Origin: Holosporaceae bacterium
GTDB lineage: Bacteria; Pseudomonadota; Alphaproteobacteria; UBA3830
Direction: 5' to 3'
DNA: 31,844 bases
NCBI GenBank assembly: GCA_031258475.1
Contig: JAIRMS010000064.1
Location: 1-31,844 of the forward strand
Shown here: in pieces, positions 8,746 through 16,532 of the stretch
Position numbering within the stretch: the first letter of the stretch is position 1
Layout of the letters: every line of letters begins with the position of its first letter
Notes under the pieces: generated by a model
Seen by the model: the letters and a program-made list of their open reading frames with translations, nothing else
Database searches by the model: none
What the model was told of the DNA's origin: nothing
Made by a program: the position numbers and the translations under genes

Positions 8746-8774
8746 TTGACAAGCTACCGATAATGTTATATTCT
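8746..8774 (+). promoter_or_regulatory. Sigma-70-type promoter for the ankyrin-type gene
   Basis: A consensus TTGACA at 8746-8751 is followed by a 17-bp spacer and TATTCT at 8769-8774. The predicted transcript start is about 15-20 bp ahead of the ATG at 8798, which has a strong GGAGGTGA ribosome binding site at 8787-8794. This suggests that the broken gene was once well expressed. It may still be, as a 48-residue product. Confidence 0.65.
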
Positions 8775-8797
8775 CACTTAAATGTGGAGGTGAACTC

Positions 8798-8944
8798 ATG
8801 GAAAATATAAAGAAAATGACGGCAATCGTGCTTATGTTGCTTATCCCAGAAACTGCGATTTGTGCGCCTCGTGAAATAACCTGCGGGGGTGACGCAGTCT
8901 GGGAAGTCTCAGACGATTGTAAAAAAATAAGGGTTCAAGAGTAG
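8798..8944 (+). pseudogene. 5' fragment of a secreted, probably ankyrin-type gene, cut by IS
   Basis: The frame starts at an ATG behind a strong GGAGGTGA site and a consensus promoter. It encodes a signal peptide (MENIKKMTAIVLMLLIPETAICA, likely cleaved before PRE) followed by about 20 mature residues including a Cys pair. At 8932 the IS1595-like element begins, and the last four codons (V-Q-E-stop) are IS sequence. Only 48 codons remain. On the far side of the IS, 9675-9797 continues as an ankyrin-repeat C-terminus on the same strand. I infer that both are parts of one former exported ankyrin-repeat gene. The fragment itself carries no ankyrin motif, so two different genes joined by a deletion remain possible. 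Confidence 0.6.
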
Positions 8945-9674
8945 ATTGAGTAGATTTTCTTATCGGATAAGGTAGGATATATCAAAGAAGAATAGATACA
9001 TAAGAAGAGCTCATATTTCTGGGGCCAAATTTAGGGAGATTTTGCGTCTGTTTGGAGCGGATTTAACGGCGACTCAAATCTCTGAAGTGGCAAGATTGGG
9101 GAGGAAGACGGTCAACAGGATTTTTGCAAATTTTGTGAGCGAGAATTGCTGAATTTGCGGAAGAAGAATCAGCAGCGGAGAAATAGAAGTTGATGAAAGT
9201 TACTTTGGAGCGAGAAGAGTTCGAGGTAAGAGGGGTCGGGTAGCATCAGTGGAAACGAAAGTATTTGGCATGAAAAAGCGAGAGGACAAAGTATATACGC
9301 GGATAGTTGGGAATTGTTCGGCGGAGGAATTGGTCCCGATAATCAAGAGGTTAGCGCCGAACGACTCAACGATTTACAGCGACGAATGGAAAGCATATGA
9401 GGGTCTAGTGAACGAAGGATACAGAGGGCATTATCGAGTGAAGCACAGTGGCGATGTTTTTGCTAACGGGAGGGCGCATGTGAACGGAGTAGAGAATTTT
9501 TGTGGGATAGCCAAAAGCAGGCTCACAAGACTCCGAGGCATACGAAAAGAGAAATTCTACCTACACTTGAAGGAGACTGAATGGCGCTTCAATCATAGAC
9601 ATGAAAATATTTATAAATTATTGTTAAATAGACTGAGAAAATCCCCGCTCTAATCTACAATCTACTCTTGAACC
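8932..9674 (+). mobile_element. IS1595-family (IS1016-like) insertion sequence, complete but decayed
   Basis: A 743-bp element bounded by terminal inverted repeats. The left end 8932-8956 begins GGTTCAAGAGTAGATTG, and the right end 9652-9674 carries the same 17 bases on the opposite strand, the remainder differing by a two-base gap. The transposase matches the ISXO2/IS1016 style. Members usually make 8-bp target duplications, but the flanks here (AAAATAAG before, AAAGAGAT after) do not match, which suggests a later deletion or recombination. The left end is nearly identical to the inverted copy at 1-118, so the spread was recent. Confidence 0.85.
8979..9653 (+). pseudogene. IS1595-family transposase, interrupted
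   Basis: From about 8985 the frame reads SKKNRYIRRAHISGAKF..., a helix-turn-helix N-terminus. It then hits TGA at 9150-9152 and continues in the same frame with EIEVDESYFGARRVRGKRG. The region 9141-9178 read one frame over gives RIAEFAEEES, which fits the family better, so two compensating indels rather than one nonsense change are likely. Catalytic Asp are visible in EVDESYFG and IYSDEW, and the HVNGVENF block carries the last acidic residue. A normally conserved Trp after ENF is Cys here. No ATG opens the frame; ATA stands where a start is expected. An internal GTG at 9249 could at best give 134 residues lacking the first catalytic Asp. Confidence 0.8.
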
Positions 9675-9797
9675 AAAGAGATATTGTTGACTAATAGAGC
9701 AAATAAAGAAGCTGAGGAGGTAGATGGGAAAACTCCTGTGCAACTGGCTACTACAGAAGGCATTAAGCAAGCATTAAATGCTCCTGGATGGAACTAA
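9675..9797 (+). pseudogene. 3' fragment of an ankyrin-repeat protein
   Basis: Directly after the right IS end, an open frame of 40 codons ends at TAA 9795-9797. It reads ILLTNRANKEAEEVDGKTPV, then QLATTEGIKQAL. This matches the ankyrin consensus (L-L-x-x-G-A-N, then D-G-x-T-P-L-x-x-A), with Arg where Gly is usual. There is no start codon or ribosome site of its own. Together with the signal-peptide fragment before the IS it suggests a disrupted exported ankyrin protein; most of the repeat domain is missing. Confidence 0.6.
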
Positions 9798-9839
9798 AGT
9801 CCTCGGAATCGCCCAACTACACAGGAAATTTTGTACATA

Positions 9840-11669
9840 TCAAGAATCCAGGAAGCTCTTGAGTTTTCTGGATCTACTTGGATGCTTTAGCTTTCTCAGA
9901 GCCTTTGCTTCAATTTGACGAATTCGCTCTCTGGTTACGGAAAATTGCTGACCAACCTCCTCAAGGGTATGATCCGTGTTCATTCCTATTCCAAAACGCA
10001 TTCTAAGAACCCTTTCTTCGCGGGGTGTCAGGCTTGCCAAAACCAAGGTCGTAGTTTCTCGCAGATTGGAATTTACGGCCGATTCGACCGGAAGGGCTAT
10101 GTTTTTATCCTCGATGAAGTCTCCCAGGTGCGAATCATCCTCATCTCCTATTGGAGATTCCAGACTGATTGGCTCTTTGGCTATTTTCAGAACCTTCCGA
10201 ACTTTATCGATTGGCATGTGCAGACGTTCCGCGAGTTCCTCCGGAGTTGGTTCTCGACCTATTTCATTCAAGATCTGGCGCGAAGACCTCACGATTTTGT
10301 TTATGGTCTCTATCATGTGCACCGGGATTCGAATTGTGCGAGCCTGGTCGGCGATGGAACGCGTTATGGCCTGCCTAATCCACCAGGTCGCGTAGGTTGA
10401 GAATTTATATCCGCGCTTATACTCAAACTTATCCACCGCTTTCATTAGGCCAATATTTCCCTCTTGGATCAGGTCTAGAAATTGTAATCCGCGATTGGTG
10501 TATTTTTTAGCGATGGATATGACCAATCTTAGATTGGCCTCAATCATTTCTTTTTTTGCGCGACTTGTTTCTCTTTCACCTTTCTGAATTCGAGAAACAA
10601 TTTTTCTGAACGAACTCAATGGCAATTGGACTTCCTGTTCTATGACTTTTACCAGATTCCTGTGATTTTCGATATCGCCGGAACATGCATCAAAAAAATT
10701 CTTCCATTTGGAGGATTTTGACGTGGGCACCTCCCAGTGTTCGTTCATCTCATTTCCATGATAATTTTTTAGAAACTCGTCGCGCTTAATTCCATTATCC
10801 CGGGCAAGTTTCAGCAAAAGAGTTTCGCTTTTGATAAGTTTGCGATTGAGCGTATATAATTCTTCACAGAGCGAAGTTGCGGTCTTTTGATTAATATTTA
10901 AAGCACTGGTCGCTGCAATTAATTCTTTTCTGTGAGAGTTTGGCTTTTTTACGAATTTGCTGTGTAAATCTATGGATTTTTCCAACAGAGACAGCACCTC
11001 CGGAAGCATTTTTTCTTCGTCGGCGCTAATTTCCGTGTCTGGCAGGGTTTCGGGAAGCCCTTCCTCCGGATCCTGAGCATCATTGTCTTCGGTATAAATG
11101 CTCTCCTCATTTTCTGGATCCTTGTTGGGAGCGCCCCCGTCTATTTGCACAATGTCTCTCAGCATAATTTTGCGATTTTGTAAATCAGAAATCCATTGCC
11201 TGAATCTTTCGAAGGTTTTTGGGCTTTCACTCAGTCCGCTGAGAACGTCGAGATATCCGCGTTCTATTCTTTTGGCGAGTTCCACTTCACCATCTCTGGA
11301 AAGTAACTCGACACTTCCCATCTCTCGAAGATACATCCGAACCGGATCATCAGTTTTTAGAAGATCGTCTTCGACACTCGGGGCAGTCTCTATTGCCTGA
11401 GCATCATCGCGGGAAAATGTTTCGCTGTCTTCGGCCTCTATAAGCTGTATTCCCATATCTGTAATACTGGAAATAGCAATATCTATTTTCTCAGTAGAAA
11501 ATTTTTCCTTGGGCAGGGTGTCGTTCAACTCGTCATAGGTGATGTACCCGCGTTCTTTGCCTATTATTAACAGTTTTTTTAGTTCTTCTGCCGAATCAAG
11601 ATTTGTTTTCTCTGGTGATTTGGTATTTTCTGTATCTTCCGAAAAATTGGACACAAAATTCGCTGTCAT
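9840..11669 (-). CDS. rpoD: RNA polymerase primary sigma factor (sigma-70)
   Basis: The housekeeping sigma factor directs RNA polymerase core to -10/-35 promoters. The product has 609 aa if started at the second of two nearby ATGs (11667-11669), which is 8 bases from AGGAG; the ATG two codons upstream is only 2 bases from it. Region 1.1 lies at about residues 25-80, and region 1.2 (DDPVRMYLREMGSVELLSRDGE) at about 105-135. A long acidic non-conserved insert comes next. Regions 2.1-2.4 start near 378 (ANLRLVISIAKKY, YKFSTYATWWIRQAITR), then region 3 (GREPTPEELAERL) and region 4.2 helix-turn-helix (TLEEVGQQFSVTRERIRQIE) near 565-590. All core motifs are intact. It follows dnaG with a 5-bp gap, the classic primase-sigma pairing. 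Confidence 0.97.
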   Translation of the reverse strand: MTANFVSNFSEDTENTKSPEKTNLDSAEELKKLLIIGKERGYITYDELNDTLPKEKFSTEKIDIAISSITDMGIQLIEAEDSETFSRDDAQAIETAPSVEDDLLKTDDPVRMYLREMGSVELLSRDGEVELAKRIERGYLDVLSGLSESPKTFERFRQWISDLQNRKIMLRDIVQIDGGAPNKDPENEESIYTEDNDAQDPEEGLPETLPDTEISADEEKMLPEVLSLLEKSIDLHSKFVKKPNSHRKELIAATSALNINQKTATSLCEELYTLNRKLIKSETLLLKLARDNGIKRDEFLKNYHGNEMNEHWEVPTSKSSKWKNFFDACSGDIENHRNLVKVIEQEVQLPLSSFRKIVSRIQKGERETSRAKKEMIEANLRLVISIAKKYTNRGLQFLDLIQEGNIGLMKAVDKFEYKRGYKFSTYATWWIRQAITRSIADQARTIRIPVHMIETINKIVRSSRQILNEIGREPTPEELAERLHMPIDKVRKVLKIAKEPISLESPIGDEDDSHLGDFIEDKNIALPVESAVNSNLRETTTLVLASLTPREERVLRMRFGIGMNTDHTLEEVGQQFSVTRERIRQIEAKALRKLKHPSRSRKLKSFLDS

Positions 11670-11680
11670 CTCCATATCTC

Positions 11681-13414
11681 CTACCTATCTACGCGTGAAA
11701 TAATCTCTTGTTTTAGAGCTTTTAGTCTTTGCCAATCACTTTCCGAAAAAGTGGATTTTAAACTAGAAGTAGCTGTTTGTAAATCTGCGGCCACGATCGG
11801 CTCTGCGAGGTATTTATCCATTAATTTGGCCAAGCCTTCCACTGCTTCATCGTCCGTGGAGTTCTCGCCTGAAAACCTTGCATGTAATTCCGCGTCCTTT
11901 ATCTCCATCTCCATTTCTTTCTTCAAAGATGAGATAGCTGCAACGTACTTTTCAGTTTCCCCATTTCGATAATCTTCATAGCAATCCAATATTTTGCTTT
12001 TTAACCTTTGCATCTGAGAATTCATTGGTTCCAGCTTTGTAAAGCTCTCAATTATCTTGTCAATAATATATGGGTGATTTGTAATGGTCACAATGAATAT
12101 TTTTTCCAACTTCTCCCGAACAGAAACTACGGGGCGGATGTTTTCCTTCCTGGTTGGAGTTTTAGATTTCCTATAGTAAAGATCACGTTCTTTTTGTTTT
12201 ATGGCTTGGACATACAATCTCTTAATGGCAACGTCAGAAATAGTTTCTGCCTTGCTCATAAGCATTTTAACTATGGCGGCTTTTTGCTCCGGAGTTTCTG
12301 AAGGATAGAGCAAAAACGCCCCCTCCCACATCCAATCCGACAATGGCGAGGCGCTGGAAACGGCATTTTTTATCACGTCGGCGTGATCATCGGCAATCAA
12401 TTGATCCGGATCTGATCCCTGGGGTAGTTTTGCGAATTTAAATGATTGTCCGGCTCTAATTAGTGATAACATTTTATCTATCCATCTGTAGGAAGCCTTA
12501 ATTCCAGCACTGTCTCCGTCAAGAGCAACAACGGGATTATCACATACATTCCAGCACATGTTGATCTGGGTTTCGCTTATCGATGTTCCAAGTGGAGCTA
12601 CAGTGCCGTCGAATCCAGCCTGATGCATAGAAATAACGTCCAGGTATCCTTCGGTTAAAATTATTTCGCGGGTTTTTCCGCGTTTAGCAAGGAAATATCC
12701 ATATAAATGATCACTTTTAATGAAAAGCTCCGTTTCCGGAGAATTAATGTATTTCGCCGTATCTTCCTTTCCCAGAATTCTTCCACCAAATCCTATGCAT
12801 TTCCCAACGCTGTCTATAATTGGAAATATTAGACGTCCGTTGTATCTGTTGACCATTTCATTGCGATATTTTGATCGATTATAGGCTCCGGTTTTTAGTA
12901 AAACGTCGTCCGGAATTCCCTGTTGCCTCAAATGCTTAAATAGTTCGTGATTATTTGGAGCGAATCCCAATTGAAATTTTTCCATGGATTCCTGAGATAT
13001 TTTTCTCGACGCGAGGTATTTTTTTGCGTTTTTTCCCATCGGTTCGTTTAATTGTTTTATAAACCAATTCTTCATTTCAGTCATTGCGTCGTATATTGGC
13101 TTGTTTGGATCTGCGAAAACTTTCTCTTTATAGGGCGACGGAATTCCATGAGAATTCGCGATATTCTCCACGGCCTCGCTAAAGCTGATTTTGTCGAAGT
13201 TCTGTACAAAACTTATGGCGTCTCCGTGGGCGCCGCATCCAAAACAGTAATAATACCCCCTGTCCGCGTCGACTTTCAGTGATCCAGTTTTTTCCCTATG
13301 GAACGGACACAATCCAAACCAATCTTTTCCAGCTCTACGCAAACGTATTCTGCTGGAAACTATATCAACGATGGAAATTTTGCTTTTCAGAAACTCGATA
13401 AATTCTCTATTCAT
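11681..13414 (-). CDS. dnaG: DNA primase
   Basis: The primase makes RNA primers for DNA replication, working with the DnaB helicase. The 577-aa protein starts with a CHC2 zinc-binding domain (Cys36, His39, Cys57, Cys60, in GLCPFHREKTGS and YYCFGCGAHGD). The catalytic core follows, with the TOPRIM motif EGYLDVI at about residue 253 and the metal-binding ALDGDSAG at about 297. The C-terminal third is helical and poorly conserved, as expected for the helicase-interaction domain. Its ATG overlaps the stop of the upstream sugar-phosphomutase gene by 4 bp (ATGA), so translation is probably coupled, and rpoD follows after 5 bp. Nothing appears truncated. Confidence 0.96.
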   Translation of the reverse strand: MNREFIEFLKSKISIVDIVSSRIRLRRAGKDWFGLCPFHREKTGSLKVDADRGYYYCFGCGAHGDAISFVQNFDKISFSEAVENIANSHGIPSPYKEKVFADPNKPIYDAMTEMKNWFIKQLNEPMGKNAKKYLASRKISQESMEKFQLGFAPNNHELFKHLRQQGIPDDVLLKTGAYNRSKYRNEMVNRYNGRLIFPIIDSVGKCIGFGGRILGKEDTAKYINSPETELFIKSDHLYGYFLAKRGKTREIILTEGYLDVISMHQAGFDGTVAPLGTSISETQINMCWNVCDNPVVALDGDSAGIKASYRWIDKMLSLIRAGQSFKFAKLPQGSDPDQLIADDHADVIKNAVSSASPLSDWMWEGAFLLYPSETPEQKAAIVKMLMSKAETISDVAIKRLYVQAIKQKERDLYYRKSKTPTRKENIRPVVSVREKLEKIFIVTITNHPYIIDKIIESFTKLEPMNSQMQRLKSKILDCYEDYRNGETEKYVAAISSLKKEMEMEIKDAELHARFSGENSTDDEAVEGLAKLMDKYLAEPIVAADLQTATSSLKSTFSESDWQRLKALKQEIISRVDR

Positions 13415-14853
13415 GCAATCTCGTCTTTGAGAACTTCCGCTATGTTTTTAATATCGCTAATCAGATAGTTTTGAATTTTTCCCTTTAATTTTTCCATGTC
13501 TTCTCTGGAATTGGCCTCTATCCTCAAAGACAGCGCGTTTTGAGTATTGGAAGCCCGCAATATCCACCACCCTTGATCGGTAGTGACTCTAACGCCATCT
13601 ATTTCAATTAAATCGACTTTCTCTCGTTTTAGTTGATTTTTCAGCGAATCTATGATACGAAATTTTTCGCTTTCTTCGCAGATAATGCGAATTTCCGGCG
13701 TAACACACCCGTACTCCAGATTGTTGAAAGCGTTTTTATTTTCGCAAACGATTTCCAGACATCTTAGAGCAGCATAAATGCCGTCGTCGAATCCAAACCA
13801 CCGATCTTTGAAGAAAAAATGGCCACTCATTTCTCCGGCCAGAAGGGCTCCGCTGGTTTTCATTCTCATTTTTATAAACGAGTGGCCGGATCTTTCCATG
13901 ATTCCAACGCCCCCGCATTTTTCTACGGTGTTAAATAATCTACTGCAGGATTTTATGTCAGCTATGACCTGTGCTCCCGGATTCTTTTTCAGAAAATCCA
14001 TGGACAAAACCTCTAAAACTTGATCGCTGAACAGCATACGTCCACTGGAATCAACGACGGCCAACCTGTCCCCGTCGCTATCGAATCCAAAACCTATATC
14101 GAAATTATTATAGGACACGAATTTCGATAGGTACTCTATATTTTTCGCCACAGTTGGATCTGGCGGTCGATTTGGAAAATTTCCGTCTATTTCTTCGAAT
14201 AGAAGATGATGTTTCCCAGGAATTGCTGCAGTTATAGCTTTTATAATATTGCTCGTGGCTCCGTTTCCAATGTCCCAGGCGACTTTTACGTCGTCTGTGA
14301 AATCAAATCCTTCCAGGATATCGTGCACATAATTGGGAAACGTCCGATTTAAAACAATCTCGCGACCATTTTTTTCAACAAAATCTTTATTGGCTATCAT
14401 TTCACCGAGATGTTTTATGTTTTCGCCGTAAAATGGATCGCGTCCCAGCATAAATTTAAATCCATTATATTGGGAAGGGTTGTGCGAACCAGTAACCATA
14501 ATTCCGGCGTCAAGATCCAGTTTATACACGCTGTAATACATCATCGGAGTGTGACCCAAGCCAAGCGCCACCACCTCTGCTCCGGCGTTGGTTAATCCAT
14601 TTATAAGGTTTCGAGTCAGCAGGTCGGAAGAATTTCTACCATCATGTCCAACGCACATTTTTTTTAGATTTTTTCTATTGAGAATAGTCCCGAACGCCCG
14701 CCCTATATCATAGGCGTCGTCCGGAAAAAGATTTTCTCCAAAAATTCCGCGAATATCATAATCTCTTAGAATTTCCGTGGCCAGAATATGCTTAATCTCA
14801 TTTTCTTCATCATTTATACATAGAATGCTGCCTATTCTGTCGATAATTTCCAT
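13411..14853 (-). CDS. Phosphomannomutase/phosphoglucomutase (alpha-D-phosphohexomutase)
   Basis: The enzyme interconverts hexose 1- and 6-phosphates and supplies sugar nucleotides for surface polysaccharide or glycolytic intermediates. It is cytosolic, 480 aa. Visible family motifs: LRDYDIRG near residue 30; the phosphoserine loop TGSHNPSQYNGFK with Ser123; the Mg-binding loop DSDGDR near 256; the sugar-recognition loop GEMSGHFFF near 330; and the C-terminal phosphate-binding segment RIEANSRED. About 25 residues precede the usual N-terminus. The assigned ATG has GGAAG 4 bases upstream, and a perfect -10 box lies close by. ManB, AlgC and Pgm types cannot be separated safely by eye, so I give no symbol. 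It is the first gene of a run with dnaG and rpoD. Confidence 0.9.
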   Translation of the reverse strand: MEIIDRIGSILCINDEENEIKHILATEILRDYDIRGIFGENLFPDDAYDIGRAFGTILNRKNLKKMCVGHDGRNSSDLLTRNLINGLTNAGAEVVALGLGHTPMMYYSVYKLDLDAGIMVTGSHNPSQYNGFKFMLGRDPFYGENIKHLGEMIANKDFVEKNGREIVLNRTFPNYVHDILEGFDFTDDVKVAWDIGNGATSNIIKAITAAIPGKHHLLFEEIDGNFPNRPPDPTVAKNIEYLSKFVSYNNFDIGFGFDSDGDRLAVVDSSGRMLFSDQVLEVLSMDFLKKNPGAQVIADIKSCSRLFNTVEKCGGVGIMERSGHSFIKMRMKTSGALLAGEMSGHFFFKDRWFGFDDGIYAALRCLEIVCENKNAFNNLEYGCVTPEIRIICEESEKFRIIDSLKNQLKREKVDLIEIDGVRVTTDQGWWILRASNTQNALSLRIEANSREDMEKLKGKIQNYLISDIKNIAEVLKDEIA

Positions 14854-14876
14854 CGTGCTTCCAAATAATGAAGTCG

Positions 14877-14882
14877 ATTATA
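14877..14882 (-). promoter_or_regulatory. -10 box for the phosphohexomutase-dnaG-rpoD run
   Basis: On the minus strand 14882-14877 reads a perfect TATAAT, 24 bp before the ATG at 14853, giving a short leader of about 17 nt. The -35 region 17-18 bp upstream is only T-rich and poor in consensus. The 120-bp interval up to the divergent LRR gene must hold promoters for both directions. Confidence 0.5.
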
Positions 14883-14973
14883 TACAAAAAAATACGGAAA
14901 ACGAAAAATATTCAATTTTTTTTTACCTTTTTATGTTTTCATTGAACTTGAAAACAATGGCTGAGGTTTGGTA

Positions 14974-16497
14974 ATGCGTGTGTACAAAAATTTTGAAAAT
15001 ATATTAGTAATCTGTGCGTTGCTGTTTGCAACTCAAGAAATCGCATATACAGCTCCTCCAACGCCAAGAGCCGGATCTGTGGGGCAGTTGAAATCTTTCG
15101 TAAATGCTTCGCAGAAAAATAAAAATAATAACAAAGACGCGATATCCGAGGATCAGGAAGAGGAAAATTGCTATCCATTTACCAAAGCGTCGCATCCAAT
15201 ACCTCCGGAAGAAGTTATCGGTTGGCGCATTAAAAATGGAAAACTATATCTGTTTGCATCTAATAAAACGTATTCCGTCGAACCTTTACCGAAAGATTTT
15301 GATTCCGATTTGAAGTTTTTCAAGAAGTTCCCGAACTTAATAAGCGTTGAATTTAATGGACTTCTTCTCACGGAAGAAATGCTGGAAAATTTACAAAAAT
15401 TTCTTCCAAAAAATCTGAAGAGTTTATTGCTGCACTCATGCCACATAGAAAAACAAGATTATGAATTAGTTGCAGATATTTGTAGAAAACGCACTAGTCT
15501 TGTATCCGTAAGCTTAGTTGATCCAGATTCGGAAGGTGAAGGACCTGCAACTGTACTAGGAGCGCTGGAAAACCGCCCAAATATGAAATATTTCAATTTA
15601 ACCGTTAGAGAAATCGATGAAGCTATAGCCAAATGTTTAGCGAATTTACTATCTAATTCTTCCGGGACTCTTCGGGAACTAGGACTGGGATGCGATCTAA
15701 TTACCGGAGATAGCAAAAAAAAATTGGTTGAGAATATTGCCAGAGCAATCAGTCTGGCAAAAGGGCTAACAAAATTAGAACTTTCGTTTGTATCCACATC
15801 TGAAGATGATTTTGCTCACATTGCAGAGTCAATAGGTAACTTTACCAAACTAGTTTCTTTGAAAATGTATATAAAGGGACTTAGAAAGCACAAGCACGTC
15901 AGCTTATTTGAAAATTTGGAAAAATTCCAAGAGTCGCTGAGTAAACTTAGAAAACTGGAAGTTTTTGATATTTCCTCCATGTTTTTGCCAAGCGACGCGA
16001 TTAAGCTGATATCCCAGCCCATCGAATCGATGAAAAATCTAAAAACTTTAAATGTCTCTGGCAATGTTCTGGATGAAAAAGGCGCCGAGAGCCTATCCAA
16101 GGCGATTGCGGAAACTCCTTTGATTACTCTAATGGCCAACAATTGCGGCATGGATTCCGCCGCATTCGCCGCGCTGTGTAAGTCATTTCCAAATACTTCT
16201 TTGGAGCAACTATATGTTGGCGGAAATCAGATTAAAGGTGGGGCCAAAAATTTGCCGGTCGCAACCATGAAAGAACTGAAAGTTGTCGATTTTTCGCATA
16301 ATGATATGGACTACGACGATGCGATGGCGTTTATTGAACTGACAAAGGAACATCCAAATTTATATGTCGTCAGTTTCAAAGGCAATTCCGGAATCGATTC
16401 AATGAACCCCATCGAAAAAACCATTAAAAGCGATCAACTGCAGGAGTGGAAAGCTAAAAACTACCCGGATCGCCAGGTAATATTTTTCGGCCTTTAA
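14974..16497 (+). CDS. Secreted leucine-rich-repeat protein
   Basis: I start this 507-aa protein at the ATG at 14974, which follows GAGG by about 8 bases; a TTG two codons earlier is in frame but overlaps that site. The N-terminus is a signal peptide (FENILVICALLFATQEIAYTA, cleavage before PP), followed by an Asn/Lys-rich linker and an acidic segment. From about residue 105 onward it contains spaced leucine-rich units of the ribonuclease-inhibitor style, for example LKTLNVSGNVLDEKGAESLS and LEQLYVGGNQIKGGAKNL, about 26-30 residues apart, running to near the C-terminus. There are only a few scattered Cys. It is the only plus-strand gene in a long minus-strand stretch and converges on tolB. Such proteins often bind host proteins; an exported effector or surface factor is inference. 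Confidence 0.8.
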   Translation: MRVYKNFENILVICALLFATQEIAYTAPPTPRAGSVGQLKSFVNASQKNKNNNKDAISEDQEEENCYPFTKASHPIPPEEVIGWRIKNGKLYLFASNKTYSVEPLPKDFDSDLKFFKKFPNLISVEFNGLLLTEEMLENLQKFLPKNLKSLLLHSCHIEKQDYELVADICRKRTSLVSVSLVDPDSEGEGPATVLGALENRPNMKYFNLTVREIDEAIAKCLANLLSNSSGTLRELGLGCDLITGDSKKKLVENIARAISLAKGLTKLELSFVSTSEDDFAHIAESIGNFTKLVSLKMYIKGLRKHKHVSLFENLEKFQESLSKLRKLEVFDISSMFLPSDAIKLISQPIESMKNLKTLNVSGNVLDEKGAESLSKAIAETPLITLMANNCGMDSAAFAALCKSFPNTSLEQLYVGGNQIKGGAKNLPVATMKELKVVDFSHNDMDYDDAMAFIELTKEHPNLYVVSFKGNSGIDSMNPIEKTIKSDQLQEWKAKNYPDRQVIFFGL

Positions 16498-16500
16498 TCA

Positions 16501-16532
16501 AAGAACAAAGGATTCGCAATCTACTTGTTCTT
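16501..16532. terminator. Small hairpin between convergent LRR gene and tolB
   Basis: AAGAACAA at 16501-16508 pairs with TTGTTCTT at 16525-16532 across a 16-nt loop, in the 23-bp gap between two convergent stops and reaching into the last codons of tolB. The stem is A/T-rich and there is no long T-run, so a bidirectional terminator is only a weak call. Confidence 0.35.
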
